Assembly (NCBI RefSeq): GCF_008831505.1
Contig: NZ_CP044507.1
Span: forward strand, 1,736,001 to 1,800,000
From: Chryseobacterium sp.
Lineage (GTDB): Bacteria > Bacteroidota > Bacteroidia > Flavobacteriales > Weeksellaceae
Direction of reading: 5' to 3'
Length of the DNA stretch: 64,000 nucleotides
Of the stretch, positions 1-8,912 are shown in pieces. Both the position numbers and the translations under genes were made by a program. The notes under the pieces are model-generated. The model saw only the letters and a program-made list of their open reading frames with translations. It made no database searches and was not told the origin of the DNA. Within the stretch, counting starts at the first letter, position 1, and each line of letters starts with the position of its first letter.

Positions 1-103
1 AGATTTCCGGGTGGCCGGTAGAGTGACCCCAAATCTCTTCTATGAGTTTACCGTCTGTAGTGGGAACTACAAATGGGGACTTCTGAATAGTATATTTTTT
101 CAT
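1..103 (-). CDS. cupin-like protein, N-terminal fragment
   Basis: Only the first 34 codons lie in the window; the gene runs off the left edge. The ATG at 103 begins MKKYTIQKSPF and the reading frame stays open to base 1. The start is supported by a TAnnTTTG box 36 bases upstream. The opening residues (VVPTTDGKLIEEIWG, then HSTGHPE) resemble the first strands of small cupin-fold proteins of Flavobacteriia, but this is recognition from memory on a short stretch, so the family call is tentative. It lies downstream of scoB on the same strand and has its own promoter beyond scoB's terminator. Confidence 0.5.
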   Translation of the reverse strand, partial: MKKYTIQKSPFVVPTTDGKLIEEIWGHSTGHPEI

Positions 104-138
104 TTTAACAGCATAGCAGGCTTAATTACCTGCACAAC

Positions 139-166
139 CAAATTTAACAAAAAAATCCTTCTCAAA
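139..166 (-). promoter_or_regulatory. promoter of the cupin-like gene
   Basis: On the minus strand a TTTG (166-163) is followed 16 bases later by TAAATTTG (146-139), matching the Bacteroidota -33/-7 promoter pattern. It overlaps the base of the scoB terminator, so the downstream gene is probably transcribed separately. Confidence 0.5.
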
Positions 167-181
167 TAATGAAAAGGATCT
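147..181 (-). terminator. intrinsic terminator of scoB
   Basis: On the minus strand a 9-bp stem (ATCCTTTTC with GAGAAGGAT, one G-T pair) with a 7-base loop is followed by seven T. It sits about 20 bases after the scoB stop codon. Confidence 0.75.
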
Positions 182-202
182 TCCTGTATGATCAGTGTGG
201 AC

Positions 203-856
203 TTAAAACTGCATTTCAGGAATTTCTCCTTCAATAATCAGATCTGCTTCGGTTGCTTTCACAATATCTTCCACACTCACGCCCGGAGCACGCTCCAGCA
301 GTTTGAATCCGTTTGGTGTAATGTCCATGACCGCCAGTTCCGTTACCACCTTCTTCACACAGCCCACGCCGGTTAAAGGAAGTGTACATTTTTTCAAAAT
401 TTTGCTCTCACCTGCTTTATTTACATGCATCATGGCTACAATGATATTTTCGGCCGAAGCCACCAAATCCATGGCACCGCCCATACCCTTTACCATTTTA
501 CCCGGTATCTTCCAGTTGGCAATATCGCCGTTCTCGGCCACCTCCATAGCGCCCAGAATGGTAAGGTCTACTTTTTGGCTGCGAATCATACCGAAACTGA
601 ATGCGGAATCAAAGAAGGATGCACCCGGCAGCGTAGTAATCGTTTGCTTTCCTGCATTGATAAGGTCCGCATCTTCCTCACCCTCAAACGGAAAGGGGCC
701 CATCCCGAGAACACCGTTCTCACTCTGAAACTCCACAGAAATATCTTCAGGTACATAATTAGCCACCAGTGTCGGAATCCCGATTCCCAGGTTTACATAA
801 TAACCGTCTTTAACTTCTTTCGATATTCTCTGTGCGATTTGTTCTTTTGTGAGCAT
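203..856 (-). CDS. scoB: 3-oxoacid CoA-transferase subunit B
   Basis: Beta subunit of succinyl-CoA:3-ketoacid CoA-transferase, which moves CoA between succinyl-CoA and acetoacetate in ketone-body use; cytoplasmic, paired with ScoA. At 217 residues it has the usual length. It begins MLTKEQIAQRISKEV, has the glycine-rich VNLGIGIPTL segment and the catalytic glutamate in SENGVLGMG (about residue 46), then the conserved GASFFDSAFSFGMIR stretch. The partner subunit is not adjacent: it lies at 2807-3511 on the same strand, with an ABC exporter on the opposite strand between them. The family call is firm; substrate preference (acetoacetate versus other 3-oxoacids) is inferred from the family. Confidence 0.95.
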   Translation of the reverse strand: MLTKEQIAQRISKEVKDGYYVNLGIGIPTLVANYVPEDISVEFQSENGVLGMGPFPFEGEEDADLINAGKQTITTLPGASFFDSAFSFGMIRSQKVDLTILGAMEVAENGDIANWKIPGKMVKGMGGAMDLVASAENIIVAMMHVNKAGESKILKKCTLPLTGVGCVKKVVTELAVMDITPNGFKLLERAPGVSVEDIVKATEADLIIEGEIPEMQF

Positions 857-950
857 GCTTCTACTTTTTCAGGGCAATTTACTCAATTTGGCAATAATAC
901 GGAAATTCCGGGGGACAATGTTGCCGGTGGGCCATTCAGATTTATATGAT

Positions 951-958
951 TATTTTTG
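951..958 (+). promoter_or_regulatory. -7 box for the ABC exporter gene
   Basis: TATTTTTG, 19 bases before the ATG at 978, matches the Bacteroidota -7 consensus TAnnTTTG. No -33 TTG lies at the usual distance. Confidence 0.4.
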
Positions 959-977
959 CATATACTTTTATTCCTGA

Positions 978-2762
978 ATGAAGACCCTCTTTCATTATCT
1001 CAAACCACATAAATGGCTAATTGCCCTGTCGCTGCTGTTAACAACTATAAATCAGGTGTTTTCGCTGTTCGCGCCGGCCATCACCGGTAATATCCTGGAT
1101 GAACTGGTTACCCACCCTCATACTTTCGATGCGGAAGGCACGCTGCCACGGACACTGAACGAGTATCTGTACGGCAGTGCTGTGTACAACGGCGTATTTT
1201 ACTTTCTGGGCCTGCTTATAGGTACAGCCATGGTTAGCCGGATAGCGAAGGCCCTGCAGGATTATACAGTTAGTGTGATCACCCAGAAATACGGCGCCAA
1301 GATATTTACAGACGGATTGCAGCATTCCATGGCACTGCCCTATCAGGAATTCGAAGACCAGCGGAGCGGTGAAACCTTATCCATCCTGACCAAAGTACGG
1401 GAGGACACGGTGAAATTCATCACCAGTTTCATCAATATATTTTTCGGGATTCTGGTAAGCATCATTTTCGTTTCCATTTACGCCATACAGCTGCACTGGT
1501 CCATTATGCCGGTGTATACGGTGGGGATTTTCCTGATTGCATTTGTCACCAATCTGCTCAGCAAAAGGATTAAGAATATCCAGAAAACAATTGTGGGCGA
1601 AACCACGAGTTTGGCGGGCAGTACCACAGAAAGCCTGCGGAATATTGAAATCGTTAAAAGTCTGGGTCTTACAGGACAGGAAGTGAAGCGTCTGAACAGC
1701 AATACGTATAAGATACTCGGACTTGAACTGAAAAAAGTAAAAAGGATACGCTCCTTAAGTTTCATTCAGGGAACCATGGTGAACTTCCTGCAGCAAATGA
1801 TCACTTTCACGCTGCTGTTCCTGATTTTCCGCGACATTGTGACACCGGGACAATACCTTTCCCTTATGTTTTATGGTTTCTTTATTTTCGGACCTATGCA
1901 GGAAATCGGCAATATCATCATCTCCTACCGCGAGGCACAGGCTTCACTCCACAACTTCGACAGACTCATGGAGAAACCTGCGGAAGAAAAACCACTTCAT
2001 CCGGAGCATATAGGTGCAATTGAGGATCTTGAATTCCAGAGTGTCTCATTTCAGCATCAGACTGCACATTATAAGGCACTGAACGGTATCTCATTTCGGG
2101 TAAAAAGCGGCGAAACCATTGCTTTTGTGGGTCCCAGCGGTTCAGGGAAAAGTACCCTCGTAAAACTGCTCGTCGGGCTGTACCGTCCGAAAGAAGGGAA
2201 TATACTGTACAACCGCAAAGATGGGAAAGCTTTTGATTTTGATGAACTTCGCAACCAAATTGGTTTCGTTACCCAGGATACACAGTTGTTTGCCGGTACC
2301 ATACGCGAGAACCTTCTTTTTGTGAATCCCGATGCCACAGAAGAAGATCTGAGTATCGCATTAAAGAAAGCCAGCTGCACCGGACTACTGCAGCGGGCTG
2401 AAAAAGGAATTGAAACCGTTATCGGCGAAGGCGGTCTGAAACTGAGCGGCGGCGAGAAACAGCGTATTGCCATTGCAAGGGCACTTTTACGCAAACCACA
2501 TCTTCTTATTTTTGATGAAGCCACGTCTGCCTTGGACAGTATCACTGAAGAGGAAATTACAGCAACCATAAGGGATATTTCCCGGGAAAAAGACCAGATC
2601 ACCGTTCTTATAGCCCACCGTTTAAGTACCATCATGCATGCAGACCGCATTTATGTTCTGGAACGCGGTAACATAATTGAAACCGGCTCACACCTGGAAC
2701 TTATTTCGGAAAAAGGCCTTTATTACGCAATGTGGAGACAGCAGATTGGCGAAAGAAAATAA
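978..2762 (+). CDS. ABC exporter, fused permease and ATPase
   Basis: A 594-residue half-transporter of the ABCB/MsbA type expected to dimerise in the inner membrane. The N-terminal ~330 residues hold about six hydrophobic segments. The C-terminal nucleotide-binding domain has Walker A GPSGSGKST (about residue 384), a Q-loop (TQDTQLF), the signature LSGGEKQR (about 487), Walker B LLIFDEATSALD (about 511) and the H-loop AHRLST, so it looks catalytically complete. Substrate cannot be read from sequence; lipids, peptides and drugs are all possible. It is single, with no partner half, and sits on the opposite strand between the two CoA-transferase subunits. Confidence 0.92.
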   Translation: MKTLFHYLKPHKWLIALSLLLTTINQVFSLFAPAITGNILDELVTHPHTFDAEGTLPRTLNEYLYGSAVYNGVFYFLGLLIGTAMVSRIAKALQDYTVSVITQKYGAKIFTDGLQHSMALPYQEFEDQRSGETLSILTKVREDTVKFITSFINIFFGILVSIIFVSIYAIQLHWSIMPVYTVGIFLIAFVTNLLSKRIKNIQKTIVGETTSLAGSTTESLRNIEIVKSLGLTGQEVKRLNSNTYKILGLELKKVKRIRSLSFIQGTMVNFLQQMITFTLLFLIFRDIVTPGQYLSLMFYGFFIFGPMQEIGNIIISYREAQASLHNFDRLMEKPAEEKPLHPEHIGAIEDLEFQSVSFQHQTAHYKALNGISFRVKSGETIAFVGPSGSGKSTLVKLLVGLYRPKEGNILYNRKDGKAFDFDELRNQIGFVTQDTQLFAGTIRENLLFVNPDATEEDLSIALKKASCTGLLQRAEKGIETVIGEGGLKLSGGEKQRIAIARALLRKPHLLIFDEATSALDSITEEEITATIRDISREKDQITVLIAHRLSTIMHADRIYVLERGNIIETGSHLELISEKGLYYAMWRQQIGERK

Positions 2763-2783
2763 AAAAACGGGCGAAAGCCCGTT
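2759..2783 (-). terminator. intrinsic terminator of scoA
   Basis: AACGGGC and GCCCGTT pair around a GAAA loop (plus-strand reading). The run of seven A on the left gives a T-tail on the minus strand, so it ends scoA. It begins right at the ABC exporter's stop codon and may also stop that transcript less efficiently. Confidence 0.75.
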
Positions 2784-2806
2784 CATGTGTTTAGAATGAA
2801 ATCAGT

Positions 2807-3511
2807 TTACGCTTCGCGTTTTCTAACCGTTCTTTGTTCAATTCTTTTCTCAAACTTTTCACCCTGGAAAATACGCTGAACCATAATTCCGGGAATGTGG
2901 ATTTCATTGGGATCCAATTGTCCCGGCTCTACTAGCTCCTCCACTTCCGCAATCGTAATCTTTCCGGCACCGGCCATAGGCGCGTTGAAGTTACGTGCTG
3001 AACCTTTAAAGATAAGGTTACCGGCATGATCGCCCTTCCAGGCCTTTACGATTGAAAAATCAGCTTCGAATGCGTGCTCAAGAATGTGCATCTTGCCGTG
3101 GAATTCCTTTGTTTCCTTGCCTTTGGCTACCTCGGTACCATATCCGGCAGGTGTGTAAAAGGCAGGGATGCCCGCCTGCGCGGCACGGCTTCTTTCGGCC
3201 AGCGTTCCCTGGGGTATAAGTTCCACTTCCAGCTCGCCGGAAAGCATTTGCCGCTCAAACTCCGCATTTTCACCTACATAGGAAGAAATCATTTTTTTTA
3301 TCTGCCTTTTCTGAAGCAACAGGCCCAAACCAAAATCATCAACTCCGGCGTTATTGGATATGCAGGTCAGACCGGTAATATTGCTGTCTACCAATGCACC
3401 GATGGTGTTTTCCGGAATTCCGCAAAGGCCGAAGCCGCCCAGCATCAGAGTCATTCCGTCTTTTATACCTTCAATAGCTTCCTGCGCGTTCTTTACTCTT
3501 TTATCGATCAT
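2807..3511 (-). CDS. scoA: 3-oxoacid CoA-transferase subunit A
   Basis: Alpha subunit of the 3-oxoacid CoA-transferase whose beta subunit is at 203-856. The start chosen is the ATG at 3511 ([15 protein letters not shown]), giving 234 residues, the family's normal size; the frame is open another 34 codons upstream but that extension does not look like the family N-terminus. Typical features are [18 protein letters not shown] near the start, ISNNAG, and [25 protein letters not shown] in the middle. Subunits A and B are usually adjacent in one operon; here an opposite-strand ABC exporter separates them by about 1.95 kb. Confidence 0.95.
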   Translation of the reverse strand: MIDKRVKNAQEAIEGIKDGMTLMLGGFGLCGIPENTIGALVDSNITGLTCISNNAGVDDFGLGLLLQKRQIKKMISSYVGENAEFERQMLSGELEVELIPQGTLAERSRAAQAGIPAFYTPAGYGTEVAKGKETKEFHGKMHILEHAFEADFSIVKAWKGDHAGNLIFKGSARNFNAPMAGAGKITIAEVEELVEPGQLDPNEIHIPGIMVQRIFQGEKFEKRIEQRTVRKREA

Positions 3512-3689
3512 AATGAGGTGTGAATTTTCTGCCAATAAAATTAAGGTTTTTTTTGGAATCTCAGCCCCGCACATATCAGCCTTAGCCGAATAAAATCCCT
3601 CAGACAGCGCCATTAATTTTTAAGACAGATAATGATTGTTTCAATAATTTATATGACGTAATCTTTTTTCAGAATATAGTGATATAACT

Positions 3690-3721
3690 TTTGCGGATAA
3701 GCGGAATTTATGTTATTTTTG
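3690..3721 (+). promoter_or_regulatory. promoter of rplS
   Basis: TTTG (3690-3693) and TATTTTTG (3714-3721) are spaced as in Bacteroidota promoters. Transcription would begin near 3728, leaving a 5' leader of about 65 bases before the rplS ATG. Confidence 0.65.
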
Positions 3722-3793
3722 CAGCCTGTTAACCAACCTCTGACGAAGGACGTGAATGTTGCTTAGCTTGACAAAAATTTTTTTATTAAAAAA

Positions 3794-4147
3794 ATGGATT
3801 TATTAAAGTACGTACAGGAGAAGTACATTGCTAAAAAAGAATTCCCGGAATTCAAAGCGGGTGACACCATCACCGTTTACTACGAAATTAAGGAAGGTGC
3901 CAAAACAAGAACACAGTTCTTCAAAGGTACTGTAATCCAACTGAGAGGAACTGGAGCTACCAAGACTTTCACCATCAGAAAAATGAGTGGCGATGTTGGT
4001 GTAGAGAGAGTATTCCCAATCAACCTGCCTGCACTTCAGAAAATTGAGGTAGACAGAAGAGGTAAAGTTAGAAGAGCAAGAATCTACTACTTCCGCGATC
4101 TTAGAGGTAAGAAAGCCAGAATTAAAGACGCTTCCTACAAGAAGTAA
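3794..4147 (+). CDS. rplS: 50S ribosomal protein L19
   Basis: A 117-residue protein of the large ribosomal subunit, at the interface with the small subunit. Family signatures are EFKAGDTITVYYEIKEG near the N-terminus, RTQFFKGTVIQLRG, and the basic C-terminus (VDRRGKVRRARIYYFRDLRGKKARIK). It is monocistronic, with its own promoter and a strong terminator. The roughly 65-base leader ends in an A/T-rich stretch directly before the ATG with no clear Shine-Dalgarno, as is usual in this phylum. Confidence 0.98.
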   Translation: MDLLKYVQEKYIAKKEFPEFKAGDTITVYYEIKEGAKTRTQFFKGTVIQLRGTGATKTFTIRKMSGDVGVERVFPINLPALQKIEVDRRGKVRRARIYYFRDLRGKKARIKDASYKK

Positions 4148-4168
4148 TTCAGACTTTTACAATATTAA

Positions 4169-4197
4169 AACCATCGGAATTCCCGATGGTTTTTTCG
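4169..4197 (+). terminator. intrinsic terminator of rplS
   Basis: AACCATCGG and CCGATGGTT form a 9-bp stem around AATTC, followed by a T-run. It lies about 20 bases after the rplS stop. Confidence 0.85.
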
Positions 4198-4295
4198 TTT
4201 TACCATACAATAAGAATTTAATTGTAACCATTATAAATTTCGGGAAGCAGATAAATATCATTTCCATTCCGGAGATTCACACCTCGGGCATTAGG

Positions 4296-4303
4296 TATAT
4301 TTG
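4296..4303 (+). promoter_or_regulatory. -7 box upstream of the 598-residue unknown gene
   Basis: TATATTTG matches TAnnTTTG and lies 82 bases before the ATG at 4385. No clear -33 element is seen. Confidence 0.4.
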
Positions 4304-4384
4304 TGTACAACATAATATTTTTCAAAGAGAACGGTCACCGGTACTAGCGACTGCCTCAATGAAACTAAAAACCATGAAATTTTT

Positions 4385-6181
4385 ATGACAGACATTAAAC
4401 ATGCCCACACCTTTCACATTCCTGTAATGGGTCTGGCATTCTCCATCGACAGTCCGCTGCGTGTAGCCCAGTACGGAATCGATTCTGTGATCTCCATTAT
4501 GGATGATGATCTTATTGAAAAGATGAATGCCTTTTATGCAGACAAATTTAAACGGCCCTACCGGGAAGTCACGCAGAAGATGGAGGATTACCGTGCAAAA
4601 AGGATTACCAATTACCTAAACCTGATGGATGATGTAATCACTGAAAAGTTTGAAAACTACAAAAAGGAACTTTCTGAAACACAGGGTAAACTGATGGAAT
4701 TCATGTCCATCTTACCTTCTACTTCAGCTTTAAAAGAAAAACTTCTTCAGGCAGTATCAACCGGCAGGCAGAACATAAGCGAAGTAAAGTCCGTACTGGA
4801 TAACTATTTCAGCCCCGGAAGTATTGATGTAAACATTATGACCAAGGTGGACAAGGACAACTTCAGCGGAAAGGAGCAGCTGCCCACCATTTACAACGAT
4901 GCGCATGCCGCACTGCGTGGTTTTGTAAACAGTACCACCCGCTCTTCCGTCGTATTTTCAGCTGGGATGAATCCCCGGCTGTACAGCTATATGGAGACCT
5001 TCCCAGAGTTTTATCCCGATGCCGAAGGAAAATTCAGTAAAAAAATAATCATCAAGGTAAGTGATTTCCGCTCGGCAATGGTTCAGGCCAACTTTTTGGC
5101 TAAGAAAGGCCTTTGGGTCTCCGAATTCCGGGTGGAATCCGGTCTGAACTGTGGCGGCCACGCTTTTGCGACCGAGGGACTTCTGATGGGGCCGATCCTG
5201 GAGGAATTCCGGACGCGCAGACAGGAACTTGAAAAGACTGCTTACCAACTGTATTGCAGTGCACTTCAATCAAAGAATCTTGCTGTACCGACCGCAATTC
5301 CAACCGTAAAATATACTGTTCAGGGAGGTGTGGGAACCGCAGAAGAGCATCAGTTCCTGCTGGAACACTACCAAATGGATTCTGTAGGTTGGGGATCACC
5401 GTTCCTGCTGGTGCCGGAAGCCACGTCTGTAGATACCGAAACCAGGATGCTCCTCGCTAAAGCGGGCGAAGAAGACCTCTATTTGAGTAATATTTCACCA
5501 TTGGGCGTACCCTTCAACACGCTTCGGGGCACCAGTAATGAGATTCTAAAAAGCAAACGCGCACACAGCGGCAAGGCCGGAAGCTCCTGTCCCAAGAAAT
5601 ATCTGGCATTGAGTAAGGAATATGAGGCTGAAGGAATTTGTACTGCGTCCAGAAAATATCAGGACAGAAAAATCGAGGAACTGAATGAGCGGAAAAGCGG
5701 ACTTCCGCCAGAACAGTACCACAGTGCCTACAGCACGATTACGGAAAAGGCTTGTCTGTGTGTTGGTCTGGCCAATTCATCCTATATTGAACTGGGACTA
5801 CCCGTGAAAGGTCAGGCACAGGGAGTCGTGATCTGCCCCGGTCCAAATATGGCTTATTTCAGTAAAACGTATACTCTGAAAGAGATGGTACAGCACATCT
5901 ACGGTGAAAAATCCGCTGAAAACCACTTGCAGCGTCCTAACGTTCTGCTTAAAGAACTGAGTCTGTATATTGATAATCTGGCCGGACAGCTGCAAAATGC
6001 AGTGGAAATTACGGCACAGCAAATCAAGAAGTGGGAGACATTTAAATCCAACCTGCTGCTGGGAATTTCTTACTATAAAAGTCTATTTGCAGAATCAAAC
6101 TTTTTCAGCAAGGACAGGTCGCTTATCCTTGCACAGCTGTCCAGCTATGAAACAGAGCTGGTGAATATGCAGGCCTCATAA
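4385..6181 (+). CDS. conserved protein of unknown function, possible FMN-type TIM barrel
   Basis: A 598-residue soluble protein with no signal peptide. I do not recognise a named family. The opening (HIPVMGLAFSIDSPLRVAQYGI) and a later block (KIIIKVSDFRSAMVQANFLAKKGLWV, followed by SGLNCGGHAF) have the hydrophobic-strand and glycine pattern of FMN-dependent TIM barrels such as nitronate monooxygenase or glutamate synthase, but this is only a resemblance. The C-terminal third has cysteines in CPKKY, EGICTAS and KACLCVGLAN that could bind metal or an Fe-S cluster. An ATG in another frame (4374) ends immediately, so MTDIKHAHTF is the likely start. It is monocistronic and ends at a strong bidirectional terminator. 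Confidence 0.7.
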   Translation: MTDIKHAHTFHIPVMGLAFSIDSPLRVAQYGIDSVISIMDDDLIEKMNAFYADKFKRPYREVTQKMEDYRAKRITNYLNLMDDVITEKFENYKKELSETQGKLMEFMSILPSTSALKEKLLQAVSTGRQNISEVKSVLDNYFSPGSIDVNIMTKVDKDNFSGKEQLPTIYNDAHAALRGFVNSTTRSSVVFSAGMNPRLYSYMETFPEFYPDAEGKFSKKIIIKVSDFRSAMVQANFLAKKGLWVSEFRVESGLNCGGHAFATEGLLMGPILEEFRTRRQELEKTAYQLYCSALQSKNLAVPTAIPTVKYTVQGGVGTAEEHQFLLEHYQMDSVGWGSPFLLVPEATSVDTETRMLLAKAGEEDLYLSNISPLGVPFNTLRGTSNEILKSKRAHSGKAGSSCPKKYLALSKEYEAEGICTASRKYQDRKIEELNERKSGLPPEQYHSAYSTITEKACLCVGLANSSYIELGLPVKGQAQGVVICPGPNMAYFSKTYTLKEMVQHIYGEKSAENHLQRPNVLLKELSLYIDNLAGQLQNAVEITAQQIKKWETFKSNLLLGISYYKSLFAESNFFSKDRSLILAQLSSYETELVNMQAS

Positions 6182-6195
6182 AGTTACAACTTCAT

Positions 6196-6235
6196 AAGTT
6201 GGGCGGGACTAAAATGGTCCCGCCCAACTTTTTAT
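6196..6235. terminator. strong bidirectional terminator
   Basis: A perfect 14-bp stem (AAGTTGGGCGGGAC with GTCCCGCCCAACTT) with a 7-base loop, followed by T on the plus strand. It separates the converging unknown gene (ending 6181) and the M36 protease gene (ending 6252). Confidence 0.85.
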
Positions 6236-6251
6236 ACACCCGTATGGCCAG

Positions 6252-8807
6252 CTATTTCTTTGAGACAATCAGTTTTAAAACTTTTTCGCCGCCACTTCCT
6301 TTTATTTTTACAAAGTACACTCCGTTGAGCAAGTGCCGCGACGAAAATACCTGTTTTACATTCACCACCAGCTTTTGCTCTGCTCTTACAAGCCTGCCGG
6401 AGGAATCATAAATTTCGATACTGACCTTCCCAAACATTGTTAGCGGAAAGTCAATATAGTAACGGTCATCAGCCGGATTTGGATAGAGGTTAAATTCTGT
6501 GGCAGCTGTGTTACCCGCCTTACATTCATCGGGCACTGTAAAATCTTCAGTCTGGTCATTGATACTTTTTCTGCTGCCCGCAGAGGCGTAAAGTCCCACT
6601 CCGCGCTTAGCGAAGGTTTCCCAGATCATGCAGCGGTTAGCGCCGCCCGTGGCTGCGATATCGGCCGCAATAACAGCATCCCTTCCCGACGGAAAAGTTG
6701 GATTACATTCCTGGAGTTTTATTCCGTCCATTACAGTTTGCAGCACTCTGGTACTACCGTTGTCGGAATTGATCATCACATCGGAGGCATATCCGTATTT
6801 TTCCGCATATTTCCAGTGAAGATCCCATAAAATGGTAGCCCAAACGAATCCAATAGAATGTATGTCAGGTGTCATTACACCGTCTTCCAGGAATTCCATT
6901 CCGTTTGTTCTGGCATAAGTATAATCATTGGTTCCGAAATCCGGTGAATAAAACCGTGGACGGATACCCACTCCGGCATTGGTTTGTCCCGCCGCATAGG
7001 TTGCAACCGACCTTGGTACTGATGCGGTGGCATTTGGCTGGTTGGTCAGCATTAAGGCAAAGAAATCAGACCACCCCTCGCCCATCTGCTCGCCGGACAC
7101 TTCTTTGTTCAGGCAGGAGTATCCGTTTCCCGTGAGACGGTTGGTGATTCCGTGAGCATATTCATGGATAATGATTCCGTTGTCAAAAGCGGCATCGGCA
7201 TACTGGTCCTGAGTGGGGTCATGCTTTAAAGTTACATTAACCGCGGTACCGGCAGTAAGTGTTGTTTTGATGAATTCACCCTCAGAATTTTCAATCAGAA
7301 CCGACGGAATACTGATGGAAGCGTCTGTTCCACCCATATTGCCAAAGTTGGTGGCTCCCGGATTGTTGTAAATAATGGCACCTCCGGCTCCCGCTTCCTG
7401 CATATTCTTCACCTTAACCGTAAAATTACAGCCGCCACGTTCGGCCAGGCCTATTTTGCCAGCCATAGAAGCCGGTGCAACAGGGGTGCAGGCATCAATA
7501 ACCGGAGAAAGAACGATATTGGCAGTAATGCCTGCCGGCGTTAGCTGCGGACCGAACTCTGCTGTCCTGCTGTTGGGCTGCCGCGGAACCGCACTCGCAG
7601 GACTGTTGTAGAAAAGGCGCTGCACAAAAGAAGGGGTCCAGAGGAACATCTGCATTCGAGGATTGGTACCTTCGGGCGGCGTAGAGAAGTTTGAGTTATT
7701 AAGATCTGAACTGTCCTGAGCTTCTGCCAGTACCGCATCATTGCCTAAACCACCTTTTCCGAAATTATTGGTCTGGAAATTCCGCGCATTTTCATTGAAA
7801 CCCAGCCGGTAGAAGATGTCATGGGTTTTATTTCCGGTATAAAAAAGATTGGTAATGGCCGCTGCCAGACTGTTCTGCGCTGGCAGGCCTGTCTGCAGCG
7901 GGAAATCGAACAGGCGTGCGGGTCCTCCATCAGGTGAGAAACCGGGATTGTTATTACCCGCAACATCATCATAAGCATAGATATTATTGCCCCGCGTTGT
8001 AGTATAGTGCGTAGCACCGTCGGAATGCCAGCCTTCGGGAGAAGCATCGGTGAACCAGGGATTTGAAACCACCGAACGCGAACCGAAATTGGGACTTTCC
8101 ACCGGTAAGGCAAAGACATTATAGGAAGCATTGTCCGGCGCTGCGACAGAGAACCTGGACGCATTGTCGCCATAAGCACCGGATAGGCTAGCGGGGTGAT
8201 CCGTCCACCTTTCAGTATGATTAAATGTGCAGGATAAGGTCAGGTTTTGCTTATGGAGAATTTTTCCTGTCTCTGCATCGGCAATAATGTCCCAGTATCT
8301 GCTGCTGCCGGCCTCATGAAAGTGAAATTCATAGCCTAAAACAAGATTTCCGTCCTTATTGAAATAGACCGTACGCTGCTTCGCCACTTTACCGGAAGTT
8401 GGGTCACTGAAGCCGGCCAATGTATATTTTTCGGGATCCTGAATATTCAGTTGCTTAAATGCGGCCTGCAGCGCTGCCTCAGGCAGTATGGTTTTTGCGC
8501 TACGCACCGGTAAACCGGCGGACTTTATCATTTGATCTGAAAAATAATGAACTTTACCCTCTTTTACCAAAGCCGTTGCCAAACCGTTGAAAACGGGGAT
8601 ATCATTGACCGTTTGCTGCAGTTTAAGTACGGTAGCCTTCATGGACCCGGAATAATCTTCCTGCTGAATAACAAAGTCCGGAATTTTTCCCATGTGGCGG
8701 GCCGAAGGATCTTTCCTAAGAAAATCTTCCATAATTCTCCGGTGATCCTGAGCCTGCAGAAAGCCAAAAGTAAGCAGAAGTGAAGCCGAAAGTATCAGTT
8801 TTCTCAT
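6252..8807 (-). CDS. secreted M36-type metalloprotease with T9SS tail
   Basis: An 851-residue exported zinc metallopeptidase of the fungalysin family (M36). Order: signal peptide (MRKLILSASLLLTFGFLQAQ), an FTP/PepSY-like propeptide (to about 215), a catalytic region interrupted by a protease-associated (PA) domain (AERGGCNFTVKVKN), then the zinc motif HEYAH (about 548-552) with the third ligand in EGWSDFF (about 580). The tail starting FNLYPNPADDRYYIDF and ending GVYFVKI..LKLIVSKK is a type IX secretion type A sorting domain, so the protein is probably secreted across the outer membrane through the T9SS. The PA insertion between the N-terminal and zinc parts of M36 is a known bacterial arrangement. 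Confidence 0.93.
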   Translation of the reverse strand: MRKLILSASLLLTFGFLQAQDHRRIMEDFLRKDPSARHMGKIPDFVIQQEDYSGSMKATVLKLQQTVNDIPVFNGLATALVKEGKVHYFSDQMIKSAGLPVRSAKTILPEAALQAAFKQLNIQDPEKYTLAGFSDPTSGKVAKQRTVYFNKDGNLVLGYEFHFHEAGSSRYWDIIADAETGKILHKQNLTLSCTFNHTERWTDHPASLSGAYGDNASRFSVAAPDNASYNVFALPVESPNFGSRSVVSNPWFTDASPEGWHSDGATHYTTTRGNNIYAYDDVAGNNNPGFSPDGGPARLFDFPLQTGLPAQNSLAAAITNLFYTGNKTHDIFYRLGFNENARNFQTNNFGKGGLGNDAVLAEAQDSSDLNNSNFSTPPEGTNPRMQMFLWTPSFVQRLFYNSPASAVPRQPNSRTAEFGPQLTPAGITANIVLSPVIDACTPVAPASMAGKIGLAERGGCNFTVKVKNMQEAGAGGAIIYNNPGATNFGNMGGTDASISIPSVLIENSEGEFIKTTLTAGTAVNVTLKHDPTQDQYADAAFDNGIIIHEYAHGITNRLTGNGYSCLNKEVSGEQMGEGWSDFFALMLTNQPNATASVPRSVATYAAGQTNAGVGIRPRFYSPDFGTNDYTYARTNGMEFLEDGVMTPDIHSIGFVWATILWDLHWKYAEKYGYASDVMINSDNGSTRVLQTVMDGIKLQECNPTFPSGRDAVIAADIAATGGANRCMIWETFAKRGVGLYASAGSRKSINDQTEDFTVPDECKAGNTAATEFNLYPNPADDRYYIDFPLTMFGKVSIEIYDSSGRLVRAEQKLVVNVKQVFSSRHLLNGVYFVKIKGSGGEKVLKLIVSKK

Positions 8808-8862
8808 AGGTATGAAATAACACCGAATTTACAATATTTAGAAATAAGGTGATCACAACCCA

Positions 8863-8891
8863 TAAAAAAACCACCCCTTACGAGGTGGTTA
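8863..8891 (-). terminator. intrinsic terminator of rpsA
   Basis: On the minus strand AACCACC and GGTGGTT pair around an 8-base loop and are followed by a run of T. It lies about 20 bases after the rpsA stop. Confidence 0.8.
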
Positions 8892-8912
8892 AGTGTATTA
8901 AGTTTGAAAAGC

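Noticed and set aside
303-949. Open frames on the plus strand across scoB
   Set aside because: They are antisense shadows of a securely identified gene.
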